Source: Isoetes taiwanensis (lineage: Eukaryota > Streptophyta > Lycopodiopsida > Isoetales > Isoetaceae). From it: a stretch of DNA of 64,000 nucleotides. The DNA is taken from assembly GCA_021234155.1 (NCBI GenBank), contig JAJEKV010000027.1:16462891-16526890 (forward strand), written 5' to 3'. Below are positions 1 through 11,860 of this stretch, in pieces; position 1 is the first letter of the stretch; every line of letters starts with the position of its first letter. Below the pieces are notes generated by a model. It saw nothing but the letters and a program-made list of their open reading frames with translations, did not search any database and had not been told where the DNA came from. Position numbers and translations under genes: made by a program.

Positions 1-290
1 AAAAAAAACAAAAAAAAAACAAAAACTGACGTTTTTCCTGACGTTTCTTCTGACGCATCATCTGACGTTTTTTTTTACGAAAATTCTGACGTTACACCTG
101 ACGCAAGATTCTGACGATTTTTTTGACGATTCTTCTGACGATACTTCTGACGTTTAATTTCTGACGATTTGTCTGACGTTTTGACCTGACGATATATCGT
201 CAGGAATTTAAACGTCAGGATAATCGTCAGGATATTCATCAGGACATAACCATTCAATTTACCTGACGATTTTTCTGACGCCAAACCCTC
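1..290. repeat. CTGACG-rich short repeat cluster (probable CACTA subterminal region)
   Basis: A motif close to TTCTGACGATT recurs every 10-20 bases from about position 25 to 285. It is mostly in one orientation; around 190-245 it also occurs inverted (forms of AAACGTCAGGA). Dense short motifs next to a transposase gene are typical of CACTA subterminal regions, where the element's own DNA-binding protein binds. The terminal CACTA sequence itself is not in the window, so the element is either cut by the window edge or its end is lost. The motif differs from the GACGTCGTT motif seen at 5.1, 12.35 and 39.8 kb, so it marks a different family. Confidence 0.6.
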
Positions 291-651
291 ATCCTCTTGT
301 AGTGCGGGAGATATATCATGGTTTATGCTATAAAAACTTTGTGTATTGGTGATGAATTGTTCATTGAATATGAATACGGTAGACCAATACCGGAGGTCCT
401 TTGATGATGTACTCAAATTACTCATATAATTTTTGTCAGAATGCACCATTTTTCTTCTTCTTCTTCGAATTCTTCTTCTTCTTCTCTTGGAATGAGATTG
501 CACATATTGAAGATAAATGTGTATTATATCTTCAATATATGCTTTGATTATGACATAAAATTTTATATTTCGTTCGTTATTAAATGCTTAAAATTTAACA
601 AACACGGGCTCTCAATGTATGTATCAATCACGCATATATTTCGTTTAATCT

Positions 652-1098
652 GACGTGCAGGGTAGGCAAGTGGATATAAGACCACATCCAAGCGTACTGA
701 ATTGGCGACATCAAAAGTCATTGCGGATAGCAGAATTAGAATACATTGAGCAGTATGGTACAAACATGGGCACAACGCATAACGAAGAGTACAATGATGA
801 AGATGAACAGGAATACGATGATGAAGATGATGACAATGCCCCTATGGACGACTTCATGGAAGTTGAGGAACCCATAGCCGACATGTTAGATGCATTTGGC
901 CCAATCTTCGACAACGACCTAGATGACGATATAAATACTCCTAACGATGGTCATGAAGATCACGTTTTATTGGAGGAGGCGCATAAAGCATTATATCCAG
1001 GTGCAAGCATATCTAGATTGACGACATCTTTATTGATATTAAACCTTCAAGCCAAATTCAAATGGAGCAATGCCAGTGTTACGGCTTTGTTAGAGTAA
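652..1098 (+). pseudogene. TNP2-like transposase, N-terminal exon
   Basis: The exon is bounded by an acceptor-like TGACGTGCAG just before it and a donor GTAAGTA at its end. It reads as about 147 residues. The middle is very acidic (runs of Asp and Glu), followed by a segment with ALYPGASISRLTTSLLIL, which matches the region before the zinc-binding motif of plant TNP2 proteins. The frame is open throughout, unlike the exons that follow. The next exon begins after TTTTATACAG near 1169 and continues in frame with a LLQEKILPQGN segment. Confidence 0.65.
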
Positions 1099-1168
1099 GT
1101 ACAATTGCAATCACTTGACTTATTGAATTTGTAGTTGAATGTATACGTAAAGGTCTGTTTTATACAGG

Positions 1169-2370
1169 TTATTGCAAGAGAAAATACTCCCACAAGGGAA
1201 CACTATGCCCAAAAGTCGCACTGAAATAAAAAATATATTGGCGCTCATTGGTTTAGGCTACCATAAGATTCACGCTTGTCCAAATGATTGCATGGTATAT
1301 TATCGGGATGACATCTACAAGAACACGTAAACATGCCCTAAATGTGGTGCCTCTAGGTACAATGCGGATGCCAAGGGAAAGACCGTCCCCGATGAAGGTG
1401 GTTCGCTACTTTCCATTGATCCCTCGCGATAAGGCTATTGTTTCGATGTGAATCTCTAGCTTCGCTCATGGGTTGGTGTGCCGCTAATGCGCCGAAAGTG
1501 ACAATGTACTCGCGTGGTTAGTGACCGCAAGCAATGGAAGCATATTGATGAAACATGGCCGAATTTGGAAGAGAGCCACGAAATCTCAGATTAGGGTTGG
1601 CAGCGGATGGTGTTAATCCTTATGGACGCCAATCGGCCGGCGTGGTCAACTTGGCGGTGAGTGTTGATCAACTATAATTTACCACCGTGGTTACTCATGA
1701 AGACTAGCCATTTAATGGTAGTACTATTAGTTCCAGGACCGAAGAAAGAGGAAAGTCTAGATCCATATCGAAAATAGTTATTGATGAGCTTTTGACATTG
1801 TGGAGTGAAGGTATTGAAGTTTCACGATGTCTCAAGAGAACTTCGTCTTGAAGCGAAGATTTACCTTGAGAGCAATCTTAATGTGGACAACGAGCGATTG
1901 GCCTGGTTTGTATGAACTCTCCGGACTCCAAGTGTCCGGATATGCGGCATGTCACTTGTGTGGGTTTGAACAGTTGAACTCTCGCCCGGTCAGCGGCATT
2001 GCACAAAATGTCTATGCAAACTTCAAGAGATATCCGCCAATGGAAAATCGACTTCGATACGTAGGTCCAAGAGAAAAACATTGCACTGAAGAGCCTCCCA
2101 AAAGGTTGACAATGAAAGATTGGGGTAACATGTGGGATGCCGCTGAAGGAAATAAGGTTAAGGGAATGAAGTGGAAAGCATCCTTCTTCCTTCTACCCTA
2201 TTGGACAGAATTGAAGATCCATCATCTTCTTGATCCCATGCACATCTTTAAAAACGTTTCGGCGTCTATTTGGAAGCATGTCTTTGGACGTAAGGACACA
2301 GATGCAGACGAGAAGATCTACAAGAAGCTGGATCAAAATCTAAAGCATGGTTAAATGTCGAAGAAGGAAT
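1169..2370 (+). pseudogene. TNP2-like transposase core (Transposase_21), broken
   Basis: The segment starts with ILPQGNTMPKS and a Cys-rich motif, HACPNDCMVYYRDDI, followed by CPKCGASRY; these are hallmarks of the plant Tnp2 family. Near 1590 one frame reads LAADGVNPYGRQSA, and another reads INYNLPPWL and later LLVPGPKKEES, which match the conserved Tnp2 DG..P..... and YNLPPW segments. Near 2200 PYWTELKIHHLLDPMHIFKN matches the downstream conserved block. These blocks fall in different frames and are separated by stops (for example after DDIYKNT), so several frameshifts have accumulated. An ORF of 175 codons runs through 1827-2354, but it spans only part of the core. Confidence 0.75.
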
Positions 2371-2403
2371 AAGGCCACAAGTGGATTGGATCGTGCCTAG
2401 AAA

Positions 2404-3350
2404 ATGTATGAAACCCGTTCGAGAAGCGATCAAGGCAATAAAGACTCGAAGCCGGGATATATGCATTCGCTATGTAATTGTTTCTCTAACGAAGGGGAGT
2501 TAACTGGGTTGAAATCTCATGATTGGCATAAGATGTTGCAGTTTGTTATGCCTATTGTTCTGAGGGGTCGTCTCGCCGACGGTCCACTACATGCAATATG
2601 TCTCCTATCAGAGTTTTCCAGGTTAAATGCGGTTTAGAAAACTTTCGATCTTTGAACTCTCACTTAACTTTTTTCTTTCTTAAATGATATTTAGATGGAT
2701 TACAAGGAAGGAGATACCGACAAATGAAATTGCGGACATGCGAACTAAGGTCGTTGAGGCATGTTGTATGCTAGAGAAAGAATTTCCAACAAGTTTTACG
2801 GACATACAAACTCACTTACTAGTGCATTTAGTGGACGAAGTAGAGCTTGCGAGGCACCACAAATCCTAGATGGATGTTTTTTTATAGAACGGCTTCTACG
2901 AAGGTCCTCAAGGACTTCCGTGCGTCGAGAAGGCAAGGCAGAGGGTTGCATGGCCGAGGGTTGGTTAGCACGAGAGTCATTATTCTATGTCACCGAAGTT
3001 CTTGGCCGATCTACACCCCAATGCTCCACGATTATGGACCGATGAAAACACTCCAACTATAATTGGAGAAGTTCGAAGGAAGACCACAGAAGAAATTGTT
3101 CACACTAGAAGAACAGCAAAAGTCAATAAGTTTCTCATCTACAACTCCACTCCCATGGAGAAATGGATAAAAAATACGAGGAAGAAAAAAAAAGAGAGAT
3201 GAGGAGAGAAGACGCTATCGACAAAAGAATCGCAAACAACCACTTCCGGATCATCTAGGGGTCCCGCCAAGTGAGATAAACAATAAATGGCTGCTCGAAG
3301 AACTAGAGATGGCAAGGCAAGCGTGGCGAACATGTTTCTAGCGAAGAATT
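2404..3350 (+). pseudogene. DUF4218-like portion of the CACTA transposase, broken
   Basis: One frame carries SHDWHKMLQFVMPIVLRG, the typical start of the DUF4218-type segment. An intron-like gap at about 2637-2690 is followed by MRTKVVEACCMLEKEFPTSF and LLVHLVDEVELA. In another frame there is AEGCMAEGWLARESLFYVTE, equivalent to the conserved EGSIAEGYL block. At least two frame changes separate these blocks. The tail is Lys-rich (near 3170-3210). The gene is not functional as read. Confidence 0.65.
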
Positions 3351-3454
3351 TGCATATGCTAAAGGCGTGTCACTATTTGTAAGTGCAACTTAATAGCATA
3401 TAATTCCACGAGTTTCGTTCGTTATTTTGAACATTTGTTCCTTTACTTTGTAGT

Positions 3455-3998
3455 ATAATTCATATGCATCAATATGGTCTTCTGGTGCTCACTTTCGACG
3501 ACAAAGTGTGGATCATGGCAAACGCACTTATGATTGTGGTATATCAGCAAAGTTTAGTACAGTTTGCGGGCGGGTAGTGCGCGGACCAAACCCAATCGAG
3601 GCAATGTTGGAATGGATTGGTACTATAAAGACTATCATGGAGGTTGATGTCGGTAGTGCATTCAAAACAATGTTGTTTGATGCCGAATGGTTTGATCTTG
3701 TGTGTACTGGTGCTCATGCCACGATACGCAAAGATCTGAGTGGCCTGTATTCACTAGATTCAACTCGTCGGTATCGTGGTCAAGACACACTCGTGAGGGT
3801 TGAGCAATGTGAACAAGTATGTTTACTTGGATGCAATAAAATTTATATATGTCATTAACAAAGGAACTAATGTAATAGAGGTTTTGTAGGTCACCTTTGT
3901 TCCAGATCCTTTGCAAGATCAGTGGTGGTTCGTAGTTCCATGTAAGGCTCGCTCCCGCCACATATTTGAAGGTGAAGAAGAGATGGCGGTCGAATAGG
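3455..3998 (+). pseudogene. DUF4216-like portion of the CACTA transposase
   Basis: The segment encodes DHGKRTYDCGISAKFSTV, then IEAMLEWIGTIKTIMEVDVG and KTMLFDAEWFDLVCTGA, the typical pattern of DUF4216 (a short strand-rich domain at the C-terminus of plant CACTA proteins). After a donor near 3816 and an acceptor TTTTGTAG near 3889, VTFVPDPLQDQWWFVVPCKA continues the family pattern. This is the least damaged part of the element. It ends at a stop near 3998. Confidence 0.65.
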
Positions 3999-5095
3999 GA
4001 GGTTGGGGGGTTGGGGGGCAGACTATTGAGACTATTGTCATGATAGAAGACTACCATCGATTGAACCTTCATTACTTTATTATGATTATTATATTTTCTT
4101 CCCACATATGAATAAGAAAATACTTTGGCATGCGAATTTGTGTATACTACAAACCATATTAGGCAACATTAGTATTGCAACTTCGAAGTTATCATAGACA
4201 TTTATGCCAAGTTAATTGGCATCCTAGTATAGACCTATGGCTTGCAAGGCCGTCAGGCGAGTTCTACATACTGATTGAGTACACGCTTTATGTTTAATTA
4301 ATCATAAAATGTGAAGATTCCCTTCAAAATGCAAGATTCATATACAAAAATCATATATGTATTCCCTTCAAAATACAAAATTCATATAAAAAACCCATAC
4401 ACAATTCAAATACACAAAACAAAGTGGATGCCAGTGCACATCTAGCGGTATATATCAAGATCCGGTGTGATCCACTCGCTTGAGCTCGAAGGTGCTCGGC
4501 GGTGATTTCCTCCACCCCGCCGGAACAAGCCTCCCGGCATGGAATCCAAGCCCTCCCGTGGTGTCACATTTCCCAAAAGGAATTCATGTACGCAGCAGCA
4601 CTCCCCGCATGCCCCTGGTTGGTGCAGGTGCAACTTTTGAAAGTAGGGCTTCAAGCAAATGTTTCCCTTCCCAAAGGCCCCTATCCTCTAGCATACGAGG
4701 GCCAAGCACAACGAAAGCTCACCATGCATTTCTTCGTGCACTCGAGCCCGTATTGAGGGAAGGTTCCGGCCCCAGCAATGCGGCGAGGGTCTTTCTTGCC
4801 CCTATCACGCAGCTTTGTCATGGCTTGCTTGAACCGGCCTTTCTTGTTAGGGTTCGTCTCTAGCCACTCGTGATGGAGGCGCCTGGTGCTCAAATAGGCA
4901 CCGCGACGGCCTCAGTGCGGCATCAAGCGGGCATGCATCGTGAGAAGCGGCCATGGCAGATGTAGGTGAGGAGCTCCCGACTAAGGAGGAGGAGGAGGAA
5001 ATTTGGAGGGCCAGGAGGCGAGGACTGAGGGGGGGCGGAGAAGCTGGAGGACTAATAGGGCAATATATATGGCATCTCAAAGATACCGAAAACAA
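3999..5095. other. Region without a recognisable gene; minus-strand ORFs unassigned
   Basis: 3999-4440 is AT-rich with no coding signal. At 4440-5095 the minus strand has overlapping ORFs of 60-130 codons. One reads LETNPNKKGRFKQAMTKLRD and then AGAGTFPQYGLECTKKCMV; it could be a second, convergent CACTA protein, but I do not recognise the family. GC content rises in this block. No function is proposed. Confidence 0.3.
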
Positions 5096-5215
5096 AACAA
5101 ATTTTTCAGACGACGTCGTTATAACCGCGGAACGTCGTTATAGACGTCGTTGAACGACCTTTAAACGTCGTTAAACGACGTCTATACGTCTTAAAACGAC
5201 GTCTCTGTTCTTTAA
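5096..5215. repeat. GACGTCGTT/AACGACGTC motif cluster
   Basis: Within about 115 bases the motif ACGTCGTT or its complement AACGACG occurs at least eight times in both orientations. The same motif fills 39740-40250 next to a true CACTA terminus and also occurs at 11585-11630 and 12345-12425. I infer a subterminal remnant of that second CACTA family. No terminal repeat is visible here. Confidence 0.5.
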
Positions 5216-5337
5216 AAGTCATCGGCCGGCTTTCATTTTTCCCATTTCTTTTATGATTTGAGTATTGCGAACGATCCTCGGATCCTAGTTTTTCATTGCA
5301 GTTATTGTGAGTTTTTTCTTTATTGCTTTTGGGATAC

Positions 5338-5960
5338 ATGGCCATGGAAGGTATGCTTCGACGCTTGAACCAGATTCAAGGAGGAGATGAGGATTCAAGA
5401 GCAGAGAGATATGGAACCTGTCTTCACAAGTAAGGCTACACTCTGTAGTTTATACACTTTATTGTATTTTATCTATTTTCTAATCTATAGCTTGGTGTAG
5501 GAGCCGTCGAGGGCATGAGAAGGAAGGGAATCCTCCGTGAACCCCCTCCTCCACTCGAAGATGAGGACTATGAAACAACGATCCATCGGATGAAAGTGTT
5601 AAAGAAGTATGTGATTGGTGAGAAGGCACTGACCAAATTGCTAGGAACCGGTGTGTTTGCCTAGCATGATGAGGGTGCTTCTTGAAAAGATGGTCGGGGT
5701 TTGGAAGCACCACGGGAAAAAACAAAGATTAACATGATACTAGCGTCGACATATACATGGTCGGCGCTTGGGACATACTTGACATGGAGCTATGGTTCAA
5801 AGGGGATGAACAAGTGGAGGACTTCACGATAGAAACCATAAGCCAAGCTCGGGGAGGAGTATCTTTGAATTGTTCAAGTGATCTTTTGTTCAATAAACCT
5901 ATGTTTTGTACATTGTTATATTTTCTCTTGGGTACAATCTAGCATTGATACATATGCATG
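5338..5960 (+). other. Exon-like fragments of unknown protein
   Basis: An ATG at 5338 opens MAMEGMLRRLNQIQGGDEDS and ends at a GTAAGG donor-like site near 5430. A second piece from about 5503 reads GMRRKGILREPPPPLEDEDY and KVLKKYVIGEKALTKLLGTG before a stop. A third from 5757 reads MVGAWDILDMELWFKGDEQV. Spacing and splice-like borders suggest one old multi-exon gene, possibly carried by a transposon. I do not recognise the family. Confidence 0.3.
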
Positions 5961-6330
5961 AACATGATCTCAAGGATTCTTGAAGATATTTTGCATTCTT
6001 CTTTGGATATCGCCTTCTTGATTCGATTTGCCATTTCGAGCCCGAGGTTTCGCGACATTTCGACTTGGATTTGGTAGAACCAAATTTTCCGAGATTATTT
6101 GTGGTTTGGACTCTCCCCGTAGCTCTTACAAATGGGACACTTCCATGTTCTAAATCTTTCAAATGCACATTCTTAGAAGTTTGTGATGGACGGTCGGCTT
6201 GGATTTTTTTTCTTCAACCCGATCGATAGAAGCGACCCACTAAATTTATGTTTCTTTGTGGCTTGAAGTCAATCTGCATCTTCCAAATCTTCCAAATCAG
6301 CTCGGTTGCCTCAAGAAGGCTGCCCCGAAT
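5961..6330. other. Intergenic sequence, no feature seen
   Basis: AT-rich and GC-poor segments alternate without a convincing ORF or splice-bounded exon. The first partial copy of the downstream 1.1-kb repeat begins near its right edge. Confidence 0.5.
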
Positions 6331-9300
6331 GATTCTAATGCTAACCCTTTGACCTAGACCTTCTCCAAAAATTCGAAAAATTGGGCCGTGTGCTGGAGAT
6401 GAATTAGGGATCAGGTGGCAAAAATCAGAATTTATTTTCGTGCAATGCATTAATTTGAATTTAATCGTGTGTTGCCATCGCAAAGCGCCCCGACTTCTAA
6501 TTGCCACATGGAGGAGGACAGGTCCAAACTCCGTTCGTCAGTTCCCTTGCTATGCGCGTTCTCGGCCGCGGCTTCGGCCACGCCGTTCAAGCAACAGACT
6601 AGGACTACCGGCCCCAAAGCGTAAACCCTTCTAGAGCCCGGCAACTCATAGGGTTTACGTTTGGAGCCCCTCCTTGTCGATTCGGCGGGACCTAGCGATG
6701 TGTCTTGAAGTGGAGTTGGGTGTGGACGCCTTGAGGCCTTGACCCTAAAATCCCCTCCGGAGGTCAGCTTCTTCCCAAATTTCCTCTCCCTAAGGCCGGG
6801 GGAAGAACGGGCAACCTCCCTCTCGGAACCACGCGATTTGGCTCGCCAATGGACTCAGAACGTTGACATTGCTCGAAACCAAGTTCCGCGGGCCGTAAGA
6901 CCGGGACTCGGCCCCAAAGCGTAAACCCTTCTAGAGCCCGGCAACCCAGCCGGGGTTTACGCCGGAGGCCCTCTCCTTGTCGATTCGGGTAGGGACTTTG
7001 CGCCATGTCTTGAAGTGGAGTTGGGGTGTTGGCCGAGGCGGGACACTAAAATCCTCCGAAGCCGCTGCCCGAATTTCCTCTCCCCAAGGCCCCGGGAAGG
7101 GCCGGGCAACCTCCCTCACCGGAACCGCGATTTGGCTCTGCCAATGGACTCGATGAATAAGGCATTGTCACGGGGATCAAGTTCCGCGGGCTGAAGATCA
7201 GACTCCTCGGCCCCAAAACGTAAACCCTTCTAGAGAGCCGGCAACCCACGGGGTTTACGGGAGGAGGCCCTCTCCTTGTCGGGATTCGCGGGACCTTTGC
7301 GCCGTGTCTTGAGGTGGAGTTGGGGTGTTGACGCCAGAGCGCGGACCCTAAAATCCCTCCGGAGGCTGCTTGCCCCAAATTTCCTCTCCCCAAGGCCCCG
7401 GGGGACGGACGGGCGACCTCCCTCTCCGGAATCGCGATCTGACTCTGCCAATGGACTCAGAACGTCGACATTGCCCTGGGGACCAAGTTGTGGCCAGAAG
7501 ACCACCCGAACTCCAAGAAGCGCCAAAGTAGCTCACTTCCATCACACTCGTAGTCAATTGGCCTAGGATGTGCATGGGATACCGTCGCGGGAGGGCGTGA
7601 GTGTTTCCTTCTTCGCAAAACCGACCGCGTAACTTGCTCCCCTAGGGTAATTTCGCCATTCAGGACGATTTAGCAGGGTCTATTTGCCATTCGGCATCCC
7701 TGTGTCCGAACGACAAAACAAAGGCGGTTTCTACAAGGCCGACATCAGACGCCGGTGGTTTGACAAGTTCTCCGGACCGATCTCGAATCTTTTTGACCTT
7801 CCCCAAGAGGGGCCTCAATGGAGGATCCAACGGCCGGATAGGGGAACCGGGCGGGAGGGTGGTCATTAGCGCAGCCCCGGGAGCGCCGCCAGAAGGGGCT
7901 GCTCGAACTTTTTGGATCCCCGCCTCCTAGGGTCCGGACTCTCCCTCTTATGAGGGATCCCCGCAAGGTCCCCGGGCCTCGCTTTGACTTGGGAAGGGTG
8001 CCGCTCGGTTGCCCCGCAACGGGCTGCCCCGACCGCTCTAATGCTAACCCTTTGACCTAGACCTTCTCCAAAAATTCCGAAAATTGGGCCGTGCTGGAGA
8101 TGAATTAGGGATCCAAATGGCAAAAACCGAATTTATTTTCGCAATGCATTAATTGGCGAATTTATTTAATGTCTTGCCATCGCAAAAGCCCCGACTTCTA
8201 CTTGCCACATCGGAGGAGGAAAGGCCCAAACTCCGCCCGGCAGGGCCCCTTGTTCGTATTCTCGTTGCCGCCTGGGGGTCCTAAGTGCAATGGACTAGGG
8301 TTCGGCCCCAAAACGTAAACCCTTCTAGAGCCCCGGCAACCCACAGGTTTACGCCGGAGGCCCTCTCTTGTCGATTCGGCCGACCTTGCGCCGTCTTGAA
8401 GTGGAGTTGGGGTGTTGACGCCGTGAGCTGACCCTAAAATCCTCCCGAGGCCGCTTTTGCCCCAAATTTCCCTCTCCCCAAGGCCCCCGGGACGGACGGG
8501 CTTACCTCCCTCTCCTGGAATCAAGGGACGGACTCTCGCCAATGGACTCTTTAACGCCGACATTGCCCCTGGGGACCAAGTTCCGTGGGCCGTAAGACCA
8601 CCAGAACTCCAAGAGCGCCAAAGTAGCTCACTTCCATCACACACCAGAAATAATTGGCCTAGGATGTGCATGCGGATACCGGCCGTGGAGGGCGTGAGTG
8701 TTCCTTCTTTCGCAAAACCCGACGTGTAACTTGCTCCCAGGGTAATTTCGCCATTCCGGACGATTTGGCAGTGGTCTATTTGCCATTCCGGAGCATCCCT
8801 GCGTCCGAACGACAAAACAAAGGCGGTTTCTACAAGGTCGACATCGGGACGCCTTCAGCGGTTTGACAAGTTCTCAGGACCGATCTGGAATCTTTTGACC
8901 TTCCCCAAGAGGGGCCCCCGAACGGAGGATCCAACGGGCGGATAGGGGAACCGGCCCGGAGGGTGGTCATTAGCGCAGCCTACCGGGAGCGCCGCCAGAA
9001 GGGCTGCCTCGGGAACTTTTTGGATCCGGCCGGGGTCCGGACTCTCCCCTCTTGTGAGGGATCCCCCGCAAGGTCCCGCCTCGCTTGACTTGGGAAGGGT
9101 GCCAGCCTCGGTTGCCCGCAAATCGGGCTGCCCCGACCGCTCTAATGCTAACCCTTTGACCTAGACCTTCTCCTAAAAATTCAAAATTGGGCGTGTGCCG
9201 AGATGAATTAGGGATCCACCGGCAAAAACCGAATTTATTTTCGCGCAATGCATTAATTTAATTTATTTAATGTCTTGCCATCAAGAAAAGCCGACCCGAC

Positions 9301-10775
9301 TTCTTGCCACATCGGAGGAGGAAAGGCCCAAACTCCTGCCCGGTTTGCCTCCTGTTCTGTATTCTCGACTCTTTGCTTCCGCCGTCCCAAGTGCAACAGA
9401 CCAGACTCGGCCCCCAAAACGTAAACCCTTCTAGAGCCCGCAACCCACGGGGTTTACGCTTCGAGGCCCTCTCTTGTCGATTCGGGGACCTGGCGCGTGT
9501 CTTGAAGTGGAGTTGGGGTGTTGACGCCGTGAGCGCTGACCCTAAAAATCCCTGAGGTCGCTTGCCCCAAATTTCCCTCTCCCCAAGGCCCCGGGGACCC
9601 GGACGGGCGACCTCCCCTCCCGGGACCAAGGACGACTCTGCCAATGGACTCCGAACGCCGACATTGCCCTGGGACCAAGTTCCGTGGGCCGTAAGACCAC
9701 CAACTCCAAGAAGCGCCAAAGTAGCTCACTTCCATCACACTCGTAGTCAATTGGCCTAGGATGTGCATGCGGGATACGGGTCGTGGAGGGCGGAGTGTTT
9801 CCTTCTTTCGCAAAAACCGACCGTGTAACTTGCTCCCTAGGGTAATTTCGCGCATTCCGACGATTTTGTGGTCTATTTGCCATTCCCGAGCATCCCGCGT
9901 TCTAACGACAAAACAAGGCGCGGTTTCTACAAGGCCGACATCGACGCCTCGCGGGTTTGACAAGTTCTCCCGACCGATCCGGAATCTTTTGGACCTTCCC
10001 GAAGAGGGGCCCTGAACGGAGGATCCAACGGGTCGGATAGGGGAACCGGGCCCGGAGGGTGGTCATTAGCGCAGCCCGGGGCGCTACGGTGAAGGGCTGC
10101 CTCGGGAACCTTTTTTGGATCCCGCCTCCTCGGTCGGACTCTCCCCTCTTGTGAGGGATCCCCAAGGTCCCGGCCTCGTTTGACTTGGGGAAGGGTGCGC
10201 CTCGGTTCTCGCGAACGGGCGCCCCCGACCGCTCTAATGCTAACCCTTTGATCTAGACCTTCTCCTAAAAATTCAAAATTGGGCCGTGTGCTGGAGATGA
10301 ATTAGGGGATCCAAATGGCAAAACCGAATTTATTTTCGTGCAATGCATTAATTGCTAATTTATTTAATGTCTTGCCATCGGCAAAGCCGCCCCCCACTTC
10401 TACTTGCCACAACGGGAGGAGGAAAGGCCCAAATCGCTTTCGCGGGCCCTTTGCTCCGTGATTCTCATTGGCTGCCGGCCAGTCCCGTAAGTGCAATTGA
10501 TCAGATTCTCGCCCCCAAACGTAAACCCTTCTAGAGCCCCGGCAACCCACGTGGTTTACGCTTGGGAGGCCCTCTCCTTGTCGATTCGGCCGGACCTTGC
10601 GCCGGTCTTGAAGTGGAGTTGGGGTGTTGACGCCAGAGCTGACTCCTGGACCCTAAAATCCTCCCGAGGTCGCTTGCCCCAAATTTCCTCTCCCCAAGGG
10701 CCCCCGGGGGACGGCTGACCTCTCTCCTGGAATCAAAGGACCGACTCGCCAATGGACTCGGAACGCGTCGACCAA
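6330..10775. repeat. GC-rich tandem array, period about 1.1 kb
   Basis: The anchor CTAATGCTAACCCTTTGA occurs at about 6335, 8038, 9142 and 10233. Spacings are therefore about 1703, 1104 and 1091 bases, and the last copy is truncated near 10775. Other anchors, such as GCGCCAAAGTAGCTCACTTC (about 7521, 8617, 9713) and ACGACAAAACAA (about 7709, 8811, 9906), keep the same order. The copies differ by many 1-4 base indels. ORFs in the array are short and overlap on both strands, so I read it as satellite-like, non-coding DNA. No rDNA gene or promoter is recognisable. Confidence 0.9.
6600..7520. repeat. Nested 300-bp sub-repeat, three copies in the first 1.1-kb unit
   Basis: The motif CGTAAACCCTTCTAGAG occurs at about 6620, 6920 and 7219, about 300 bases apart. 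Each copy is followed by the same GGAGTTGGG and CAAATTTCCTCTCCC blocks. The three later large units carry this segment once (8314, 9420, 10520). The tripled segment accounts for the extra 600 bases of the first unit. In each copy CGTAAACCC is followed about 20 bases later by its complement GGGTTTACG, or a near match to it, giving a small stem-loop. Confidence 0.85.
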
Positions 10776-10781
10776 GTGGCC

Positions 10782-11860
10782 GGCAAGCTTGATTTAGTAT
10801 GAAAGTATGCAAGGAAGCTCAATAGTGCACAAGTCCTGGTTTATTAAAGTGGATAGATAAACAAGGATGGAGAGAAATCTAAGTGGATACATAAACAAGA
10901 ATAGATAAAATACATAAGTAATGAAACAAATCGAAGTTGCTAATAATATTAACTTAAAAAAAGGACACGCCGATATAAACCAAAAAATCGGCCAAATGAA
11001 AGCATAGGGCGGGCTCTAGAATAGGTATAGCTTAACCTGTCCAAATCCGGCATCGACAACAAATTAATTGCCGCGGGCGGTCACATTCATATGGACTCAT
11101 TATGGAGGTAACGAAATTGAATATCTCGAACTCAAATTCAAGGTGAGACGTCAAGAACCCCTCAAGTCGTGTCCAAAACCCTTAGCAAAGAATCTATGAA
11201 GAGGCTGCAACCATATATGAAGTTGTATGTGATCATGCTAGAGAATATGGCAAATCAAAGAAGCTCTTCTTGCGCCTTTGCATGGACTGTGAGTGGGCAT
11301 GCCTTGTGTAGATTGTATGCGTAAGAGCAACCGGGTGAGCCATATGTTTGTAACCGCTACATACCATGATCAAGTGATTGGCAAGCTTGATTTAGTATGA
11401 AAGTATGCAAGTGAAGCTCAATGGTGCACAAGTCCGGGTTTATTAAAGTGGATAGATAAACAAGGATGGAGAGAAATCTAAGTGGATAGATAAAGAAGGA
11501 TAGATAAAATACATAAGTAATGAAACAAATCTAAGTTGCTAATAATATTAACTTAAAAAAAGGACACGCTCGCTTGGAACCTAAACATCGTTATAAACGC
11601 TGCTCAACGTAAAAATTACGCAGACGTCAGATAAAAAAAAAAAAAGATTGCTAATAATAATAACTTAATTAAAAAAGACACGCCGTTATAAACCAAAACG
11701 CCGCCAAATGAAAGCATAGGGCGGGCTCTAGAATAGGTATAGCTTAACCGTCCAAATCCGTGCATCGACAACAAATTAATTGCCGTGGCGGTCACATTCG
11801 TATGGACTCATTATGGAGGTATTTAAATTGAATATCTCAACTCGAAATTCAAGGTGAGTA
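10782..11860. repeat. AT-rich direct repeat pair, offset about 598 bases
   Basis: The sequence starting GGCAAGCTTGATTTAGTATG at 10782 is repeated from 11380. The second copy has about 115 extra bases near 11570-11690. That insert is flanked by a duplicated TTGCTAATAATA...AACTTAA stretch and contains CATCGTTATAAACGC and GCAGACGTC motifs. It looks like a small non-autonomous element or subterminal fragment inserted in the second copy. No gene is seen. Confidence 0.75.

Larger units (their letters stand above)
1..4110 (+). mobile_element. Degenerate CACTA (En/Spm-type) DNA transposon
   Basis: A plus-strand TNP2-like transposase gene in several exons follows the subterminal repeat cluster. The order of parts (acidic N-terminal region, Cys-rich motif, Transposase_21 core, DUF4218-like, DUF4216-like) is the usual plant CACTA arrangement. 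Many frameshifts and stops break it, so it cannot be autonomous. Neither terminal inverted repeat is visible, and the right boundary is uncertain: sequence after about 4000 has no recognisable transposase homology. Confidence 0.75.

Noticed and set aside
1-290. Possible CRISPR-like array because of regular short repeats
   Set aside because: Repeats are about 6-11 bases with irregular spacing, in a plant transposon; there are no spacers of uniform length and no cas genes.
75-503. 142-codon minus-strand ORF rich in Arg and Lys
   Set aside because: It is produced by the short repeats at 1-290 and a TTC tract at 450-485; no domain or splice support.
8198-8815. 205-codon minus-strand ORF in the GC-rich array
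   Set aside because: Equivalent positions in other units of the array are broken by indels, and overlapping ORFs exist in other frames. GC-rich repeats give long chance ORFs.
6600-10550. rRNA gene or rDNA promoter in the GC-rich array
   Set aside because: No recognisable 18S, 5.8S, 25S or 5S sequence and no plant rDNA promoter motif.
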